DNA from: Gorsachius magnificus
Lineage: Eukaryota; Chordata; Aves; Pelecaniformes; Ardeidae
DNA length: 64,000 bases
Direction of reading: 5' to 3'
Assembly: GCA_034008185.1 (NCBI GenBank)
Contig: CM067081.1
Coordinates: forward strand, 82,728,765 to 82,792,764
Shown: positions 1 through 11,598 of the stretch, piece after piece
Numbering within the stretch: position 1 is the stretch's first letter
Layout: the number at the start of each line of letters is the position of its first letter
Notes under the pieces: model-generated
What the model saw: only the letters and a program-made list of their open reading frames with translations
Database searches by the model: none
What the model was told of the DNA's origin: nothing
Program-made: the position numbers and the translations under genes

Positions 1-2684
1 CGATGGCATTGGAGCAAGACAACAGGCTACGTATGGTCAGCGTGTTCTGGTGTATGTTTTACATGCTGCACCAGACCTCCTTTCTAACTGGGCCAATGTC
101 TTCCTTCCTTCCTCATCCTAATGTATAGAATACTAATGCTCTTTATGAATTCTCAGTTCTTTTCCTTCTTATCCCATGTATTTCATATGTTATCGTTTCA
201 GTTAAAGTAGCACAACTGAAATAACACTAGTCAAATGTAGAAGATGCTTTAAGAGAGGACAAGCTGGTGGCCCTCTAGACCAAAGGGGGTTCCTCCCATC
301 CCAGTCTGATAACACCAGGCTGCCGTAGTTCCCTGTCCCCTGGTCCAGCTCACAGTGAGGCTGAGCCTGCGATCCCTAGGTGTGCACAGGCGTGCACGCA
401 CGGACAGTCTGTACAGACACTGCCAGCCACCAGAGTCATGCGGGCAGGCAACCAGCGCCTTTACGGGCACCACATCAAGACAAACAGCACACACATAAAC
501 ACCACTGGTACAAGTGGCCTGATCCTGTTCCTATGCATCAGCAAATCATGGTGTTTGCTGTGGGGCCATGCATACACATGCACACACAGCCTCCCCGTAT
601 GTGTGCAGAAATGGGTCTCTCCAGTAGCTGTTCCACACCCGCGGTCTTCCCCGCAGCAGACTTTTGGCCCCGGGTCTCCCCGGTGTTGCACCCCTGATTA
701 CTTTTTCTCATTGATTCCACCTCTGTGACATCTGTACCTAAATTTGGTATTTGTGACACCATCACGTAGATACCATCAGCCTTACATAGTAAGACTCATA
801 CAGTCCCCTCAGTACTACTGGCCTTGCAAGTTCAGGTCCCCAGGGGTCAGCAGGGCTCCCCTCCGACGTGGCCACCTTTCACACGGCTCCCCCTCAGGGC
901 CCGTGAAACCCAGCCAGCACTCACAGTCCTCGCTGTAACTTTTGGCACTTCTCTCTCCGCTGTGTGTTAACAGCCAGCTGTTTCTCTTAACGTGCCCAGT
1001 AGATTTTCATGGTCGATTAGCTGAACCTCAATCTCTCTGCCCATTAAAAAGAAAATAAAAATGATCCATTATGAAAACTGAAGTTGCTGTGTTTACTGTG
1101 TAGTCCCGGGAGGTGTCAATGCCAAATTCTGTCAATAGCCATCAAACTCTGGGGGGGAAAAAAAAAAAAGCTGGCACAATACATCGTAAGTTGGCAGAAG
1201 GGATTTGGTCTCCTTTTTTGGGTGATGTTTGGATTCTAATTTTGCATTGTAACTATTGTATTTGAATCCTTTCTAACAGTACTTTGGGAACTCTAGTGTT
1301 TTTATTTATATGTGCTTTCTCTCCAGCAAATGAGGATTGCTATCTAAGCCAGGTAATGTAGACTTTTGAAAGGTTATACTGCTTTATGCATGTTATGAAA
1401 TCTCAGAAAAACTGGAATGAAATTACCAGGCTCTGCTTGGTCTCATTCCCTTTATAAGGGCTGCTGAATACCTCTCATCTGCAGACCCTTTTTAGCTCTT
1501 TATAACTTTACCATGCTTTCTTTGACTGAGCTGAAATTTTTTGTTCCTGTTGCTTTTCCGAGACCTAATTGGTATTTCGAAAAACATCATCCCTTTCCTG
1601 GAAAACCAGAAGTTGTTTTGCCAAAGGTCATTACAAAGCTTGGTTCCTAGTCTTTGAGACAGATGTTTGAAAGGTGACCCTTGCATCACTTTTCAGCCAG
1701 GATGTGAACTTCTCCCGTATTAAGAGTTTTCTGAAAATTTTAGAAATTGCCATGCTGAGTAGAGTGTGGAAACTGAAATCTCCAAAAGAGCATCTACACA
1801 GCATGTCCAAAAATCGTGTGGCTAAAAAGAAGTAGGCCAATAATGACCTCTAGGCATCAGAATGGGGAGCTGATGACGAAACTAGGGAAGTGTAGGGATG
1901 TTATGGTTTGAGGAGGAACTAGTGTGAATGGCAACACTCAGATTACCTGAGTACAGGTCAGTCGTTAGGAAACAGGAGAGGAGGAGGATTAAGTGGAGAA
2001 GAATTGATCTGACAAGGAGTTGGGATGTGGAAAGATGGAGGACAGAGGGAGTAACAAATGACATCTGTAGGGGGTTTGGTAACACAGTAGCATTGACTTA
2101 TGATCCGGTTATGACCCATAATACCCTTGCAATGGTTCTGCAGAATTTCTTTCCTTAAATGTTGGTCTGGTTTTATTAGTAGTACTTTGCTTATAAATTC
2201 TCTGTATTTATTCCTGTCAGATTGCTTGGGGTGTTAGGTCTGCAACATGGATGTTAATATTCTACCTTGTCAAATGCCCAAAACACATAGCCATGTGTTA
2301 TAAGTAGATAGATAGTCTACATTATTAAAGCATTATGAGAGCTCATGAGTGGCATGAGAAGAGTTAAATATTGCAACTCTTGGTAATTGAATAAAAATTT
2401 GTCTTATAAAGTGATATCATTTAGTTGTCCTGAAATGTGACTGCTAGTAGCTAGTTCCAAAGTATTCATTTCATGCTGTGTTGCTACCTTCCACAGAGGT
2501 GTTATTAATATTTTTATTATGTATACCACTGCCACTGGCAATATGAGGCCACAAGAGGAATACAACAACACAACTCTCCTGCACAGACTACATTTGTGTT
2601 GTATGTTATTATAGACCTTTAATTATAATTGTATAAAGTCTGTTGTTGAATTTAGACATCAGTCTTCATCATAGCAAATAAAGT

Positions 2685-2768
2685 GCCAGATTCTCTGCCA
2701 TAAGTCAGCTGAGCTTCATTAATGTCAGCAGAGTCCTGCTGATTTACACCAACAGAGATGACACAAAA
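2685..2768. repeat. fragment of an ancient amniote interspersed repeat (candidate)
   Basis: The stretch carries phrases typical of an old, partly palindromic amniote repeat: a GTGCCAGATTCT-like start and a CTGATTTACACCAACAGAG-like end, separated by a TCAGCAGAGTCCTGCTGA core. The resemblance is from memory of similar amniote sequence, not from an alignment, and I do not name the family. It is short and degraded, with no coding capacity. Confidence 0.4.
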
Positions 2769-5700
2769 GCACTTGTTATGTTTTACTGCCTCTCCCATGA
2801 GTTGTGCTATCGCAGTGTTTCATGACTCCTAGAATAGCAGTTGATTTCAGCTCCCCCCCCCATCTTTTCCTCTCTCTGCTTTCTTTCTTTTTTCAGCCGC
2901 TTGGGCTTGAAAATATCCTTCCCTAGTTCAAGTGTAGAAAAGGGTTTGGTATTGTGATGTTTTTCCACAGCTGTGACTGAGGTATTTTAATTTTTACTTT
3001 TTAATCAGAGATAATAGCGTGTTTTGGGCTTTTGTGAATGGTAAGCTGGCTGCCTGTAGCCTTTCTGGCTTGGTTCTGCAATCAGCCACACTTAAATGTT
3101 TATGGCTGTGAACGGATGTCTTTTCAGCCCCATAGTAGAACCCAAACTGCAAATAACTGAGCACCTATTTTGCTTAATTAGGCCTGCTGAGTTCATTATG
3201 GGGACCTCGATGCGATTCTCTTAGCTAAATGTGTTATGGGGTCATTTTGCTGGATCCAGGGTTTCAGTCGTGACCCATGAAGAAAAAAAAGACCTGGTCA
3301 AAACCCAGGGATCTGCTTGCACTGCAGTCACGGCAATAGTTGCCGTCAATCCCGTGGTCAGCGTATCCCGGTTAGCCTTAAATGTGCTGGGTCAGGTACC
3401 AGTTCAAATCTTGCTATGGCAGCACCAAATTCAGGCCGATGTGAAGCTGGGCAGCTAAAGCCTGTGCTGTGCTGTACTCTGCAATGCAGCAGCCGGGCTT
3501 CCCGTGGCGCCTGAGCGCACTGGCTGAAAACTGTAGAGGTTTTTGGCTTCTCACAGCTCACTACTCAGGTCTTCACTTTTATAGATAGTTATCCTCAATG
3601 ATGGGCTCAGATTTTTAGCCTGACCTATCTTCTGATGGAAATACTCTCTAAGGATGTAGTGGTCTTTTCTGCATGGGAAAGTCCCATATATTTTGTTACA
3701 GTTAACAGGCTCAGTGAGAACTTGCAGCTATATTCTGTGAATAATTGGGTTTTTTCCAGCTTGGTTGCTAGTTTGGATCAAAACCCAAAAATAATACGTT
3801 ACTGGTCCTTCTCTTCCTGGTTGTTCCCCGATTGGAGCAAAAAGTACTCCAAAATTGACTTTCTTCCACACAAAATAGCCTGTTCAGAGCTGAATTCACA
3901 AAACTGCCTGAAGACGGGAAACTACAGTTGCTTTTCAAAGTGATTCATGCCTTCATGTCGGCCAGTTTTGTCCTCTGCCGGGTGAGGTAAGCCCACCATT
4001 CCTGTTTCCCGTGCAAGATCACCCAGCCCTTGGCGTTCCCGGTCGTGATGGCACTGTTTCATGTTGCATAAACATGAATGAAATGCTCACTGAAGCAGAG
4101 GTGGGACCAAGAATGACTCTTGTCGGATGAGTCATTTGACCTTGCTTCAGCTTGCATGTGGGTAATGTTTTGATGAGGCTTAACCGATGGACTTTACAAG
4201 GCAGCCTTATGCTAAGCAGGTAACAGTCTTCCTCCGATACCGTGGGAGCTTGCTTGGTGCCCAGACCCTGGGAAGCAGAGAAAAAAGGTGCTTTTCTCCA
4301 GTCCCTGAGACTGCTTCTCCTGGGCAGGAATGAGCCCAGTCTGAGTCCCAGATACTTTTATCCTCTGATGATCTTGAGCTTTTAGCTCCTTTCCTGTTGG
4401 TCCCCAGGCTGACACTTTAGCAAGATCAAAATCTGCACCAAAACCCACAGCAGTTAAAGTGGGACTGGCTCATTGCTTTCCAGGACTTTGGTTTTATGGG
4501 GGAACTGAAGGATTGCATGTCAGTTGTCCTCTCTTTTGTACTCTTCTATGGGGAATATTAGGAGGCAGAGAGCAGCTGCGTCACTTTTTATGGATACTGA
4601 TAAATCAAGAAAAATCAGCAGTGTTGTGCACAGGCAGCAAGTGTGAAAATACACTAAGACCTGTTCTGACCTCTAGAGAAACCTTCTTTGCTGCAGAATA
4701 AGCACTTGGTCTTCAGCATGTTTCTTTGAAAGCTCTTTTTCGGGATTAAATAATTATTTTTCATTCAGTGAAGTGGAACAAAAGCCCACCTTTTAGACTG
4801 AAGGCAAGAGAGGAGTCTGAAGTGATTAAAACAAAGTGATAAAAATTAACTACCTTGCAACAGACCATAGTTTATTTTAATAAACTTTCTACTGAGTTGC
4901 ATGAAAAGATCTTGGTTTTAATTTCTCATGCAAAATTGCTTATAATTCAATGATTTATTCCACATATACCTCAAAACATTTTTTCAAAATTAATTTTGTA
5001 TAAGTCTTTTTTTACCCTACTTTATTATTTCTTCATTTTTCACATTCTGTAAGGTTTTTTTTTTTTAAAGTAACCACTAATTTTGCATGTGGATTATAAA
5101 GCCTCAAAGAGGGCAGTTCAGAGCTTGTGAAAGTGCAAAGTCTTTAGTGTTTATCCTAAGAAAAGAAGCACTCATCCCTCGACATCTGAAAAATCTTGAC
5201 CTGCGGTCAAGCATATCTTAATCAAGGTAAACATGAATAATAGTAATAATAGTTATTATTTTTTCTTATTCTGTATCCAAGTATGTAGCTAATGGCTCAC
5301 ACACACCATTATTTTTTGTTGCCAGCATTGCATCTTTCTTTAGGTGATATAGTGTTAATGAAGTCATATATCCCATATCTGATTTATGTTCATATACCTA
5401 CATATGTATATGTACAAAAAGCATGGCTTTTCTTTGAGGTAGTTAACTATAAAACTAACTTATTACAAGCCCTTGTTTGGCCTATGAGCAGCAGCACTTC
5501 GCTCATACACTGTCTTGTATGGTTTGTTCCATTCAACTCCATTTATTTTATAGAAGTATTTTGGGTGGTGTTATTTGGCATATACAGAGTAATGCAAGCT
5601 ATTTTAAAAATGCGTGTCTAAGGCTAGAGATGAAATGTTACTTGCAGTAAGGCTGTATTTATAAATAACAAGTAGATTTTTTTGTTTAACCTCAGTACTT

Positions 5701-6610
5701 TTATTACCCAACACCTGCGAGCAGAAGCATGAAATCTCTGTGTTTTCATTATAGATTGCTCAAAGGCATTTAATAGAACGGCAGAGAGTATTCTTTATCT
5801 GCTTGTTCCCATGTTTAGCATAGATGTAGTAAAGCCTTATAGGAAAAAGTAATCAATCGGAGTTATAAATTAGTAATTTTTTAATTTGGTATGAGAGAGA
5901 TTTATGCAATATCAGCTTTGGGTTTTGCCTAGGAAAAAATATTTCTTTATAATGCTTGTCTGTGCATCTAAGTGAGACTCTAAGTACAACTTTGCCAGCT
6001 TAGACCAGAAGTCTGTGTAGCCCGTATTCCTGCATCTGAGACTGGACAGTATCTAGCAGCAGATGCTTAGGGAAAGAGTCAAAGAAAACTTGATTGGCCA
6101 ACCTGGTAAGAAAAGCTTTAAAGTAGGAAGGATGGGGGAGGATCCACAACAGTTGAAGTGGTGGAAGTGGCAGGCATGTGTCATGAATGCTGATTTAGGA
6201 TCTTGCCAACAAATTGAGTGACTTTACACAATTTAATTTAGTAGTAGTTTAGGATTTATTTGTGGAAAATTGCAGGATTTGATTGTGATATTTTAATAGC
6301 TCTCAATCATTAGTCAATTTACAAAGTGATTTAGTAAAATTAATCAGAACAGCAACTTAGTTAAAGATTTGAAGATGGCAAGGTTCACTCTATTACTGCG
6401 TGGAAGAAGTACGCAAAGGAAAAGTAAGTTGCACTTGAGTAAGAATGATTCACAGAGAGATCGTGGATGCAGAAGGTAAGGAGGATCTTCAGGTTGAGTC
6501 ACGAGGTTCAGAATAGACCCCCTACGTTTCTGAACTCCCTCTGAGAGATGTCTAGGTGTGTCTAGGTCCAGTCTTATTCTCAGACGTGTTCAATGAGTTA
6601 TATCTAAGGG

Positions 6611-6660
6611 TTATATATATTTATTTATATATATATATTTTATATATATATATATGTATA
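6611..6660. repeat. TA-rich microsatellite
   Basis: About 50 bases consist almost only of T and A, mainly alternating TA interrupted by TTTA units. It is an imperfect dinucleotide repeat in intron-like DNA. Length variation between individuals would be expected. Confidence 0.9.
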
Positions 6661-7281
6661 GTAGCAGCATAGAGTGAAGGGTTTCAGCCCAGCCTCCATT
6701 GATGGTCTTCGGCAATGGACCTCTGATTTTAGCAAACTTTAAGAGTTTGCTAAGTCTGAGAGGTGTCCCATTCAGAGGGAGATGCTGGTCGCAGCCCACT
6801 GCAGTCCAGAAGAGCTCAAAGGGCCTCGCTTAGGACCACTGTTTTATAGGATCATGAGATGATTGGCTTTAGTCATCAGCAAATTTCAAGTCCGGACTAT
6901 AGTTGGGTTGGTAACCACTGGCATTCCAGTAACAATGGTATTGCACTACTCAGTCTACGATTCAGGTAAAGTATATTCCGAGGCTATCAGGGAATAACTG
7001 ATCGTTCCCCTTCTCACTCCCCACCTCAGCCACGTACGAGTTTCTGGTACAGACAGTGCCACCTAATTGCCCAGATTCCTTACACCAAGGCCAAGATCTG
7101 ATGGGAATTTCTGAAATCATAGAGCGGTACAGCAAAAAAAGCAGGGGGGATGCACCACCACAGTATGCCAAGGGTGATGGGCACAGAAGGGCCATGGCAT
7201 TCAGCAACACCAGAATGAAGTAGAATCACCTGAAGCACATAGCACATGTAAAAAAGAACATGCCAATGGGACTGCCCTTAT

Positions 7282-9146
7282 GTGGAAAGCTCTCGTGCTG
7301 TTTATGGGGAATCAGCACTCTCGGGTGCCTCTCTGAAATGCCCCCCCACTAATTCCCACAGCAGAGGAAACAAACAGGAGGAAAGTGTGTGTGTGTCTGT
7401 GTGCAGATACAGGGCTATAACCTCACTGGGGTCATGGGGACGCATTGGGATAGCTCACACAACTGGAGTGCTGCAATGGAGGGATACTGGCTCCTTGGCA
7501 AAGATGGCCTGGGAGGGTGAGGAAGAGGAGTTGTCCTTTATGTGAAACAGTAGCTGGGAAGCAAGGAGCTCTGCTGTGGGGACGGGTGGTGAGCCAGCTC
7601 AGAGCTTGTGAGTCAGGATTGGCAGGTAAACCAACATGGCTGATGCTGTAGAGAGTGACTGCTATAGGCCACTTCATCCGGAAGAAGTAGAGAAGACCTT
7701 CAGACAACTGGAAGTATCCTCACATTCACATACATGAGGTCCATGGGGGATGTGAACCACCCTGGCACCTGCTGGTGTGCAACATGAAGCAACAGTTTCA
7801 TGGCACAGGTGACTGAGGATCCAACAAGAAGAGATGCTTTGCTGGATGTCATACCTGCAAACAAAGACAGACCAGTTGGGGATGTGAAGATCAGGAGGAG
7901 CCTTGGCTGTAGTGACCATGAGATGGTGGAGTTCAGGAGCCTGAGAGGAGGGAGCAGGGCAAGAAACAAGATCACAGCCTTAGACTTCCAGAAAGCAGGC
8001 TTTGGCCCATTTAGGGGTCTGCTTGGAAAAATCACATGGTATTCCATGGGCCTGGAGAGAAGAGCAGCCCAAGAGAGCTGGCTGATCTTCAAGCTTCTCC
8101 AAGCTCTAATTTGGTCCATGTCAACAATCAGGCAGCCTGCATGGAGATGAACAAGGAACTCCTGACTAAACTTGGAGATAAAAAGAAAGTCTACACAAGC
8201 TGGAAGCAGGGACAGGTGACTCAGGAGGAATACAGATACACTGTGCAGGGATGGGGCCAAGAAAGCCAAAGCCCATCTGGAGTTGAATCTGGCAAGGGAT
8301 GTGAAGGGCAACAAGAAAGGATTTTACAAGTACATCAGCCACAACAGAAGGACTAGGGAAAACATGGTCCCACAGCTAAATGGTGCAGGGCCACTGCTGG
8401 CAGAGGACACAGTGCCTTCTTTGCTTCAGTCTTTTCTGGTAAGACTGGCCTTTAGGAATCACAGACTCCTGAGACCAGAGGGAAAGTCTGAAGCAAAGAC
8501 AACTTGCCCTTAGTGGAAAACAATCAGGTGAAGGAACACTTAGACAAACTGGACATAAACAAGTCCATGAGGCCTGGCAGATTGCACCCATGAGTGCTGA
8601 AGGAACTGGCTTATGTCATTGTGAGGCTATTCAGTTATCTTTGGAAGGTCATTGAATTTGGGGAAGGTTCCCGAAAGTAGGAAAAAAACAACTGTCACTC
8701 CTGTCTTCCAGAAGGGCAAGGAAGAGAATCTGGGGAACTACAAGCTGGTCAGCCTCACCTTGGTCCCTGGGAAAGGGGTGGAACAACTAATCTTGGAAAT
8801 CATCTACATACACAGGAAGGACACAAAGGTGATCTGGAATAGTCATCATGGATTTACGGATGCGAAGTCATGCTTAAGCAACCTGACAGCCTTCTAAAAT
8901 GGTGTGGCTGGCTTGATGGATGAAGAGAGAGCCATGGATGTTGTTTACTTTAACTTTAGAGTGAGGCTTTTGACAGTCTCCCATAACATCCTCATAGACA
9001 AGCAGATAAAGAAACGGTTAGATAAGTAAAGTATGGAAAAATGGCTGGATGGCTGAACCCAGAGGGTTGTGATCATCAGCATAGAGTCCATTTGGAGGCC
9101 AGTCACTAGTGTAATACCCCAGGCATTGATACTGAGCCCAGTACTG
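7282..9146 (+). mobile_element. old CR1 LINE, 5' part (endonuclease to RT), interrupted
   Basis: This is a decayed CR1 non-LTR retrotransposon in sense orientation. Conceptual fragments in several frames match the order expected of CR1 ORF2. They are endonuclease-like pieces (a CYRP-type segment near 7660-7735, then PTRRDALLD and GCSDHEMVEF near 7820-7930), a linker with a DVKGNKKGFYKY-like segment near 8298-8340, and an early reverse-transcriptase segment with TPVFQKG and GNYKLVSLT near 8698-8760. Many stops and frame changes show that it is dead. The 5' border is uncertain, because weak similarity starts somewhere between 7282 and 7430. At 9146 it is broken by a younger CR1 and resumes at 10032-10037. 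Without the insert the element spans about 2.77 kb, shorter than a full-length CR1 of roughly 4.5 kb. Confidence 0.85.
9142..9146 (+). repeat. possible 5-bp target-site duplication, left copy
   Basis: TACTG lies immediately before the younger CR1 and is repeated at 10032-10036 directly after its 3' end. Removing the insert plus one copy restores an uninterrupted SPVLYN reading in the older CR1. That supports the junction, although five bases could match by chance and CR1 often leaves little or no duplication. Confidence 0.6.
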
Positions 9147-9946
9147 CGGATGACACCAAGCTGAGTGGTGCAGTTGACACACCAGAAGGATGGGATGTCA
9201 TCCAGAGAGACCTGGACAAGCTGGAGAGGTGGGCCTGTGTGAACCTCATGAGGTTCAACAAGGCCAAGTGCAAGGTCATGCACCTGGGTCGGGGTAACCC
9301 CCAGTACCAATACAGGCTGGGGGAAGAAAGGATCGAGAGCAGCCCTGCCGAGAGGGACTTGGGGGTGCTGGTGGATGAAAAGCTGGACATGAGCCGGCAA
9401 TGTGCGCTGGCAGCCCAGAAGGCCAACCGTACCCTGGGCTGCATCAGGAGAAGCGTGGCCAGCAGGTCGAGTGAGGTGATTCTGCCCCTCTACTCTGCTC
9501 TGGTGAGACCTCACCTGGAGTACTGCGTCCAGCTCTGGAGCCCTCAGCACAAGAAGGACATGGAACTGTTGGAGCGGGTCCAGAGGAGGGCTACTAAAAT
9601 GATCAAAGGGCTGGAGCACCTCTCCTATGAGGACAGGCTGAGGGAGTTGGGCTTGTTCAGCCTGGAGAAGAGAAGGCTGCGGGGAGACCTGATTACGGCC
9701 TTTCAGTACCTAAAGGGGGCCTATAGGAAAGATAGGGAAAATCTTTTTAGTAGGGCCAGCTGTGACAGGACAAGGGGTAATGGTTTTAAACTGAAGCAGG
9801 GTAGGTTTAGACTGGATATAAGGAAGAAATTCTTTACAACGAGGGTGGTGAAACACTGGAACAGGTTGCCCAGAGAGGTAGTGGAGGCCCCATCCCTGGA
9901 AGCATTCAAGGCCAAGTTGGACGGGGCTCTGAGCAACCTGATCTAG
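9146..9946 (+). pseudogene. CR1 ORF2 C-terminal fragment, open for about 266 codons
   Basis: The frame is open from 9146 to the TAG at 9944-9946 with no internal stop. It encodes the C-terminal part of the CR1 reverse transcriptase: the second half of the catalytic FADD motif, then [35 protein letters not shown], the [19 protein letters not shown] block, and a C-terminal [24 protein letters not shown] segment ending in ALSNLI. An ATG at 9239 gives 235 residues but is an internal methionine, not a true start. The upstream ORF2 (endonuclease and most of the RT) is missing, so it cannot support transposition. It is a retrotransposon remnant and not a host gene. Confidence 0.9.
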
Positions 9947-10031
9947 TTAGCGGTGTCCCTGCTCACTGCAGAGGGGGTGGGCTAGATGACCTCTAGGGGT
10001 CCCTTCCAACCCAAAACATTCTGTGATTCTA
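9147..10031 (+). mobile_element. younger 5'-truncated CR1 LINE nested in the old CR1
   Basis: This 885-bp CR1 copy begins inside the reverse-transcriptase catalytic motif (the A-D-D-T segment) and runs through the end of ORF2 and the short 3' UTR. It ends with the avian CR1 signature: a GACCTCTAGGGGTCCCTTCC segment followed by an ATTCTGTGATTCTAT-type tail. Such 5' truncation is usual for CR1, whose reverse transcription starts at the 3' end and often stops early. The frame is open throughout, unlike the host copy, so this is clearly the later insertion. It closely resembles the CR1 3' tail at 38677 and the reverse copy at 45937, suggesting the same or sister subfamilies. Confidence 0.93.
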
Positions 10032-10936
10032 TACTGTATAACATCTGCATTAATGAGCTGCAAGATGAGTCAGAGTACATACTCAGCAAGTTTGCAGATG
10101 GTAAAAAAAACCTTGGAGGAATTGATACAGTAGTTGGGTGTGATGCCATTTGGAGGGATCCTGACAGGCTGGAGAAATGGGCAGGCAGGAACCTGATAAA
10201 GAGGGGGAGATGCAAAGTCCTGCATTTTGGAAGGAACAACCTCATGTACCAGTACAGGCTGGGAGCTGACCAGCTGAAGAGTTGCTTGGCAGAAGAGGAC
10301 TTGGGGGTCCTGCTAGATACTAAGCTGACTGTAAGCTAGAAATGCACTCTCATGCAAAGGCAGCCAACAGCATCCTGGGCTGCATTATGAAGAGCATTTT
10401 CAGCAGGTCAAGGAATGTAATGCTTCCTTCCTGCTCAGGACTGGTGAGGCCACATCTGGAACTCTAGGTCCAGTTTGGGGCTTCCCAGTACAAAAGAGAC
10501 ATGGACTTACCAGAGGCAGTCCAGCACAGGCCCACAGAGATGATTAAGAGACTGTCATACGAAGAAAGACTGAGAGAGCTGGGACTGTTCAGCCTGGAGA
10601 AAAGAAGGCTGGGGAGGCGATCTTATCAGTGTGTGTAATTAACTGATGGGAGGCAATGAAGAAGAGGAATCCAGGCAGGGCAAGAGGCACGGGGCACAAA
10701 TAAGAGCACATGGAATTCCATGCGAACACAAGAAAACACTTCTTTGTGAGAGTGATCAAACACTGGAACAGGTGGCCTAACCCAGAGAGGTTGTGGAGCC
10801 TTCATCCTTGGAGGTGTTCAAAACCCTTCTGGACATGGTTCTGGACAACCTGCTCTAAGTGACCCTGCTTGAGAAGGGGGCTGGACTGGATGATCTCAAG
10901 AAGTCCCTTCCAGCTTCAATTGCTCTGTGTTCCTGT
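10032..10936 (+). mobile_element. old CR1 LINE, 3' part after the nested insertion
   Basis: The older CR1 resumes exactly where it was broken, reading YNICINELQDESEYILSKFAD and then LEKWAGRNL, LHFGRNN, YQYRLGADQL and LGVLLDTKLTVS before stops and frame changes. The catalytic FADD motif reads FADG, an altered second aspartate that alone would disable the enzyme. Later degraded blocks cover the RATKMIK-like and [20 protein letters not shown] regions (near 10540-10615) and a TLEQVA-like end (near 10755). The 3' end, about 10880-10936, has GACTGGATGATCTCAAGAAG, TCCCTTCCAGC and a CTCTGTGTTCCTGT tail. Its more degraded sequence fits an older CR1 subfamily than the insert. Confidence 0.88.
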
Positions 10937-11093
10937 AACATTCCTGATACACCTTTCCATCTTCTATCAATCTGTTAGTGTGAGGCTTCCTGTGCAGAAG
11001 TTGCGCTAAAGGATGTGTTTGCATTTTGACCAGAAATTGGTTCACTCTTGTTAGAAATATCTGAAGGGCCATGCTTATGGATCTTTTTACACA

Positions 11094-11598
11094 TGTCCTG
11101 GTTTTGGCAGGGATAGAGTTAATTTTCTTACTAGTAGCTGGCATAGTGCTGTGGTTTGGATTCAGTACCAGAAGAATGTTGATAACACACTGATGTTTTA
11201 GTTGTTGCTCGGTAGTGCTTAGACTAGCCAAGGACTTCCCAGCTCCACCAGGTGCACCAGAAGCTGGGCGGGGGCACAGCCAGGACAGCTGAGCCCAACT
11301 GGCCAAAGGGCTATTCCAGACTATATGGCGTCACGTTCAGTATAGAAACTGGGGGAAGTTGGCTGGGGGCAGCGATCTCTGCTTGGGGACGGGCTAGGCA
11401 TTGGTCAGCCCATCCTTCTTTTATCATTATTATTGTTACTATTATTCTTTTCCTTTGCTGTTTTATTAAACTGTCTTTATCTCAACCCACAGGTTTTACT
11501 TTCTTCCCCAATTCTCTCCCCCATCCCACTGGGGAGGGTGGGGGGAGTGGAGCAAGTTGCTGCATGGTGTTCAGCTGCCTGCCAGGTTAAACATGATA
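11094..11598 (+). mobile_element. solo LTR of an avian ERVL-type endogenous retrovirus
   Basis: A sense-orientation LTR begins TGTCCTGG, continues with a GGGATAGAGTTAATTTTC segment, and ends near GTTAAACATGATA, close to the usual terminal CA. Inside are a U3-like region, a CRE-like GCGTCAC near 11328, a TATA-like TATAGAAA at 11341-11348, and a likely polyadenylation signal ATTAAA at 11465-11470. After these come an AACTGTCTTTATCTCAACCC segment and a CCCCATCCCACTGGGGAGG segment. No gag, pol or env-like sequence adjoins it, so it is best read as a solo LTR left by recombination. I saw no convincing flanking target duplication, and the 3' edge is slightly degraded. It is an old genomic copy with no coding capacity. 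Confidence 0.85.

Larger units (their letters stand above)
1..7281. other. intron-like non-coding DNA, no gene recognised
   Basis: No exon with credible splice sites and family similarity was recognised. About 300-960 is richer in GC and CpG than its surroundings, but its overlapping open frames on both strands resemble nothing known. The remainder is AT-rich with short A, T and C runs. An ancient repeat candidate and a TA microsatellite inside this stretch are listed separately. It is most likely part of a large FRMPD4 intron, because the + strand exon at 31424 begins in mid-codon and needs an upstream exon; the distance to that exon is unknown. Confidence 0.6.

Noticed and set aside
7700..8314. 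A 204-codon minus-strand open frame, one of the longest in the window.
   Set aside because: It lies antisense to the old CR1 endonuclease and linker region and has no similarity of its own; it is a shadow of the retrotransposon.
8945..9619. A 224-codon minus-strand open frame.
   Set aside because: It is antisense to the CR1 ORF2 frame at 9146-9946 and crosses the nested-insertion junction at 9147, so it cannot be an ancestral gene.
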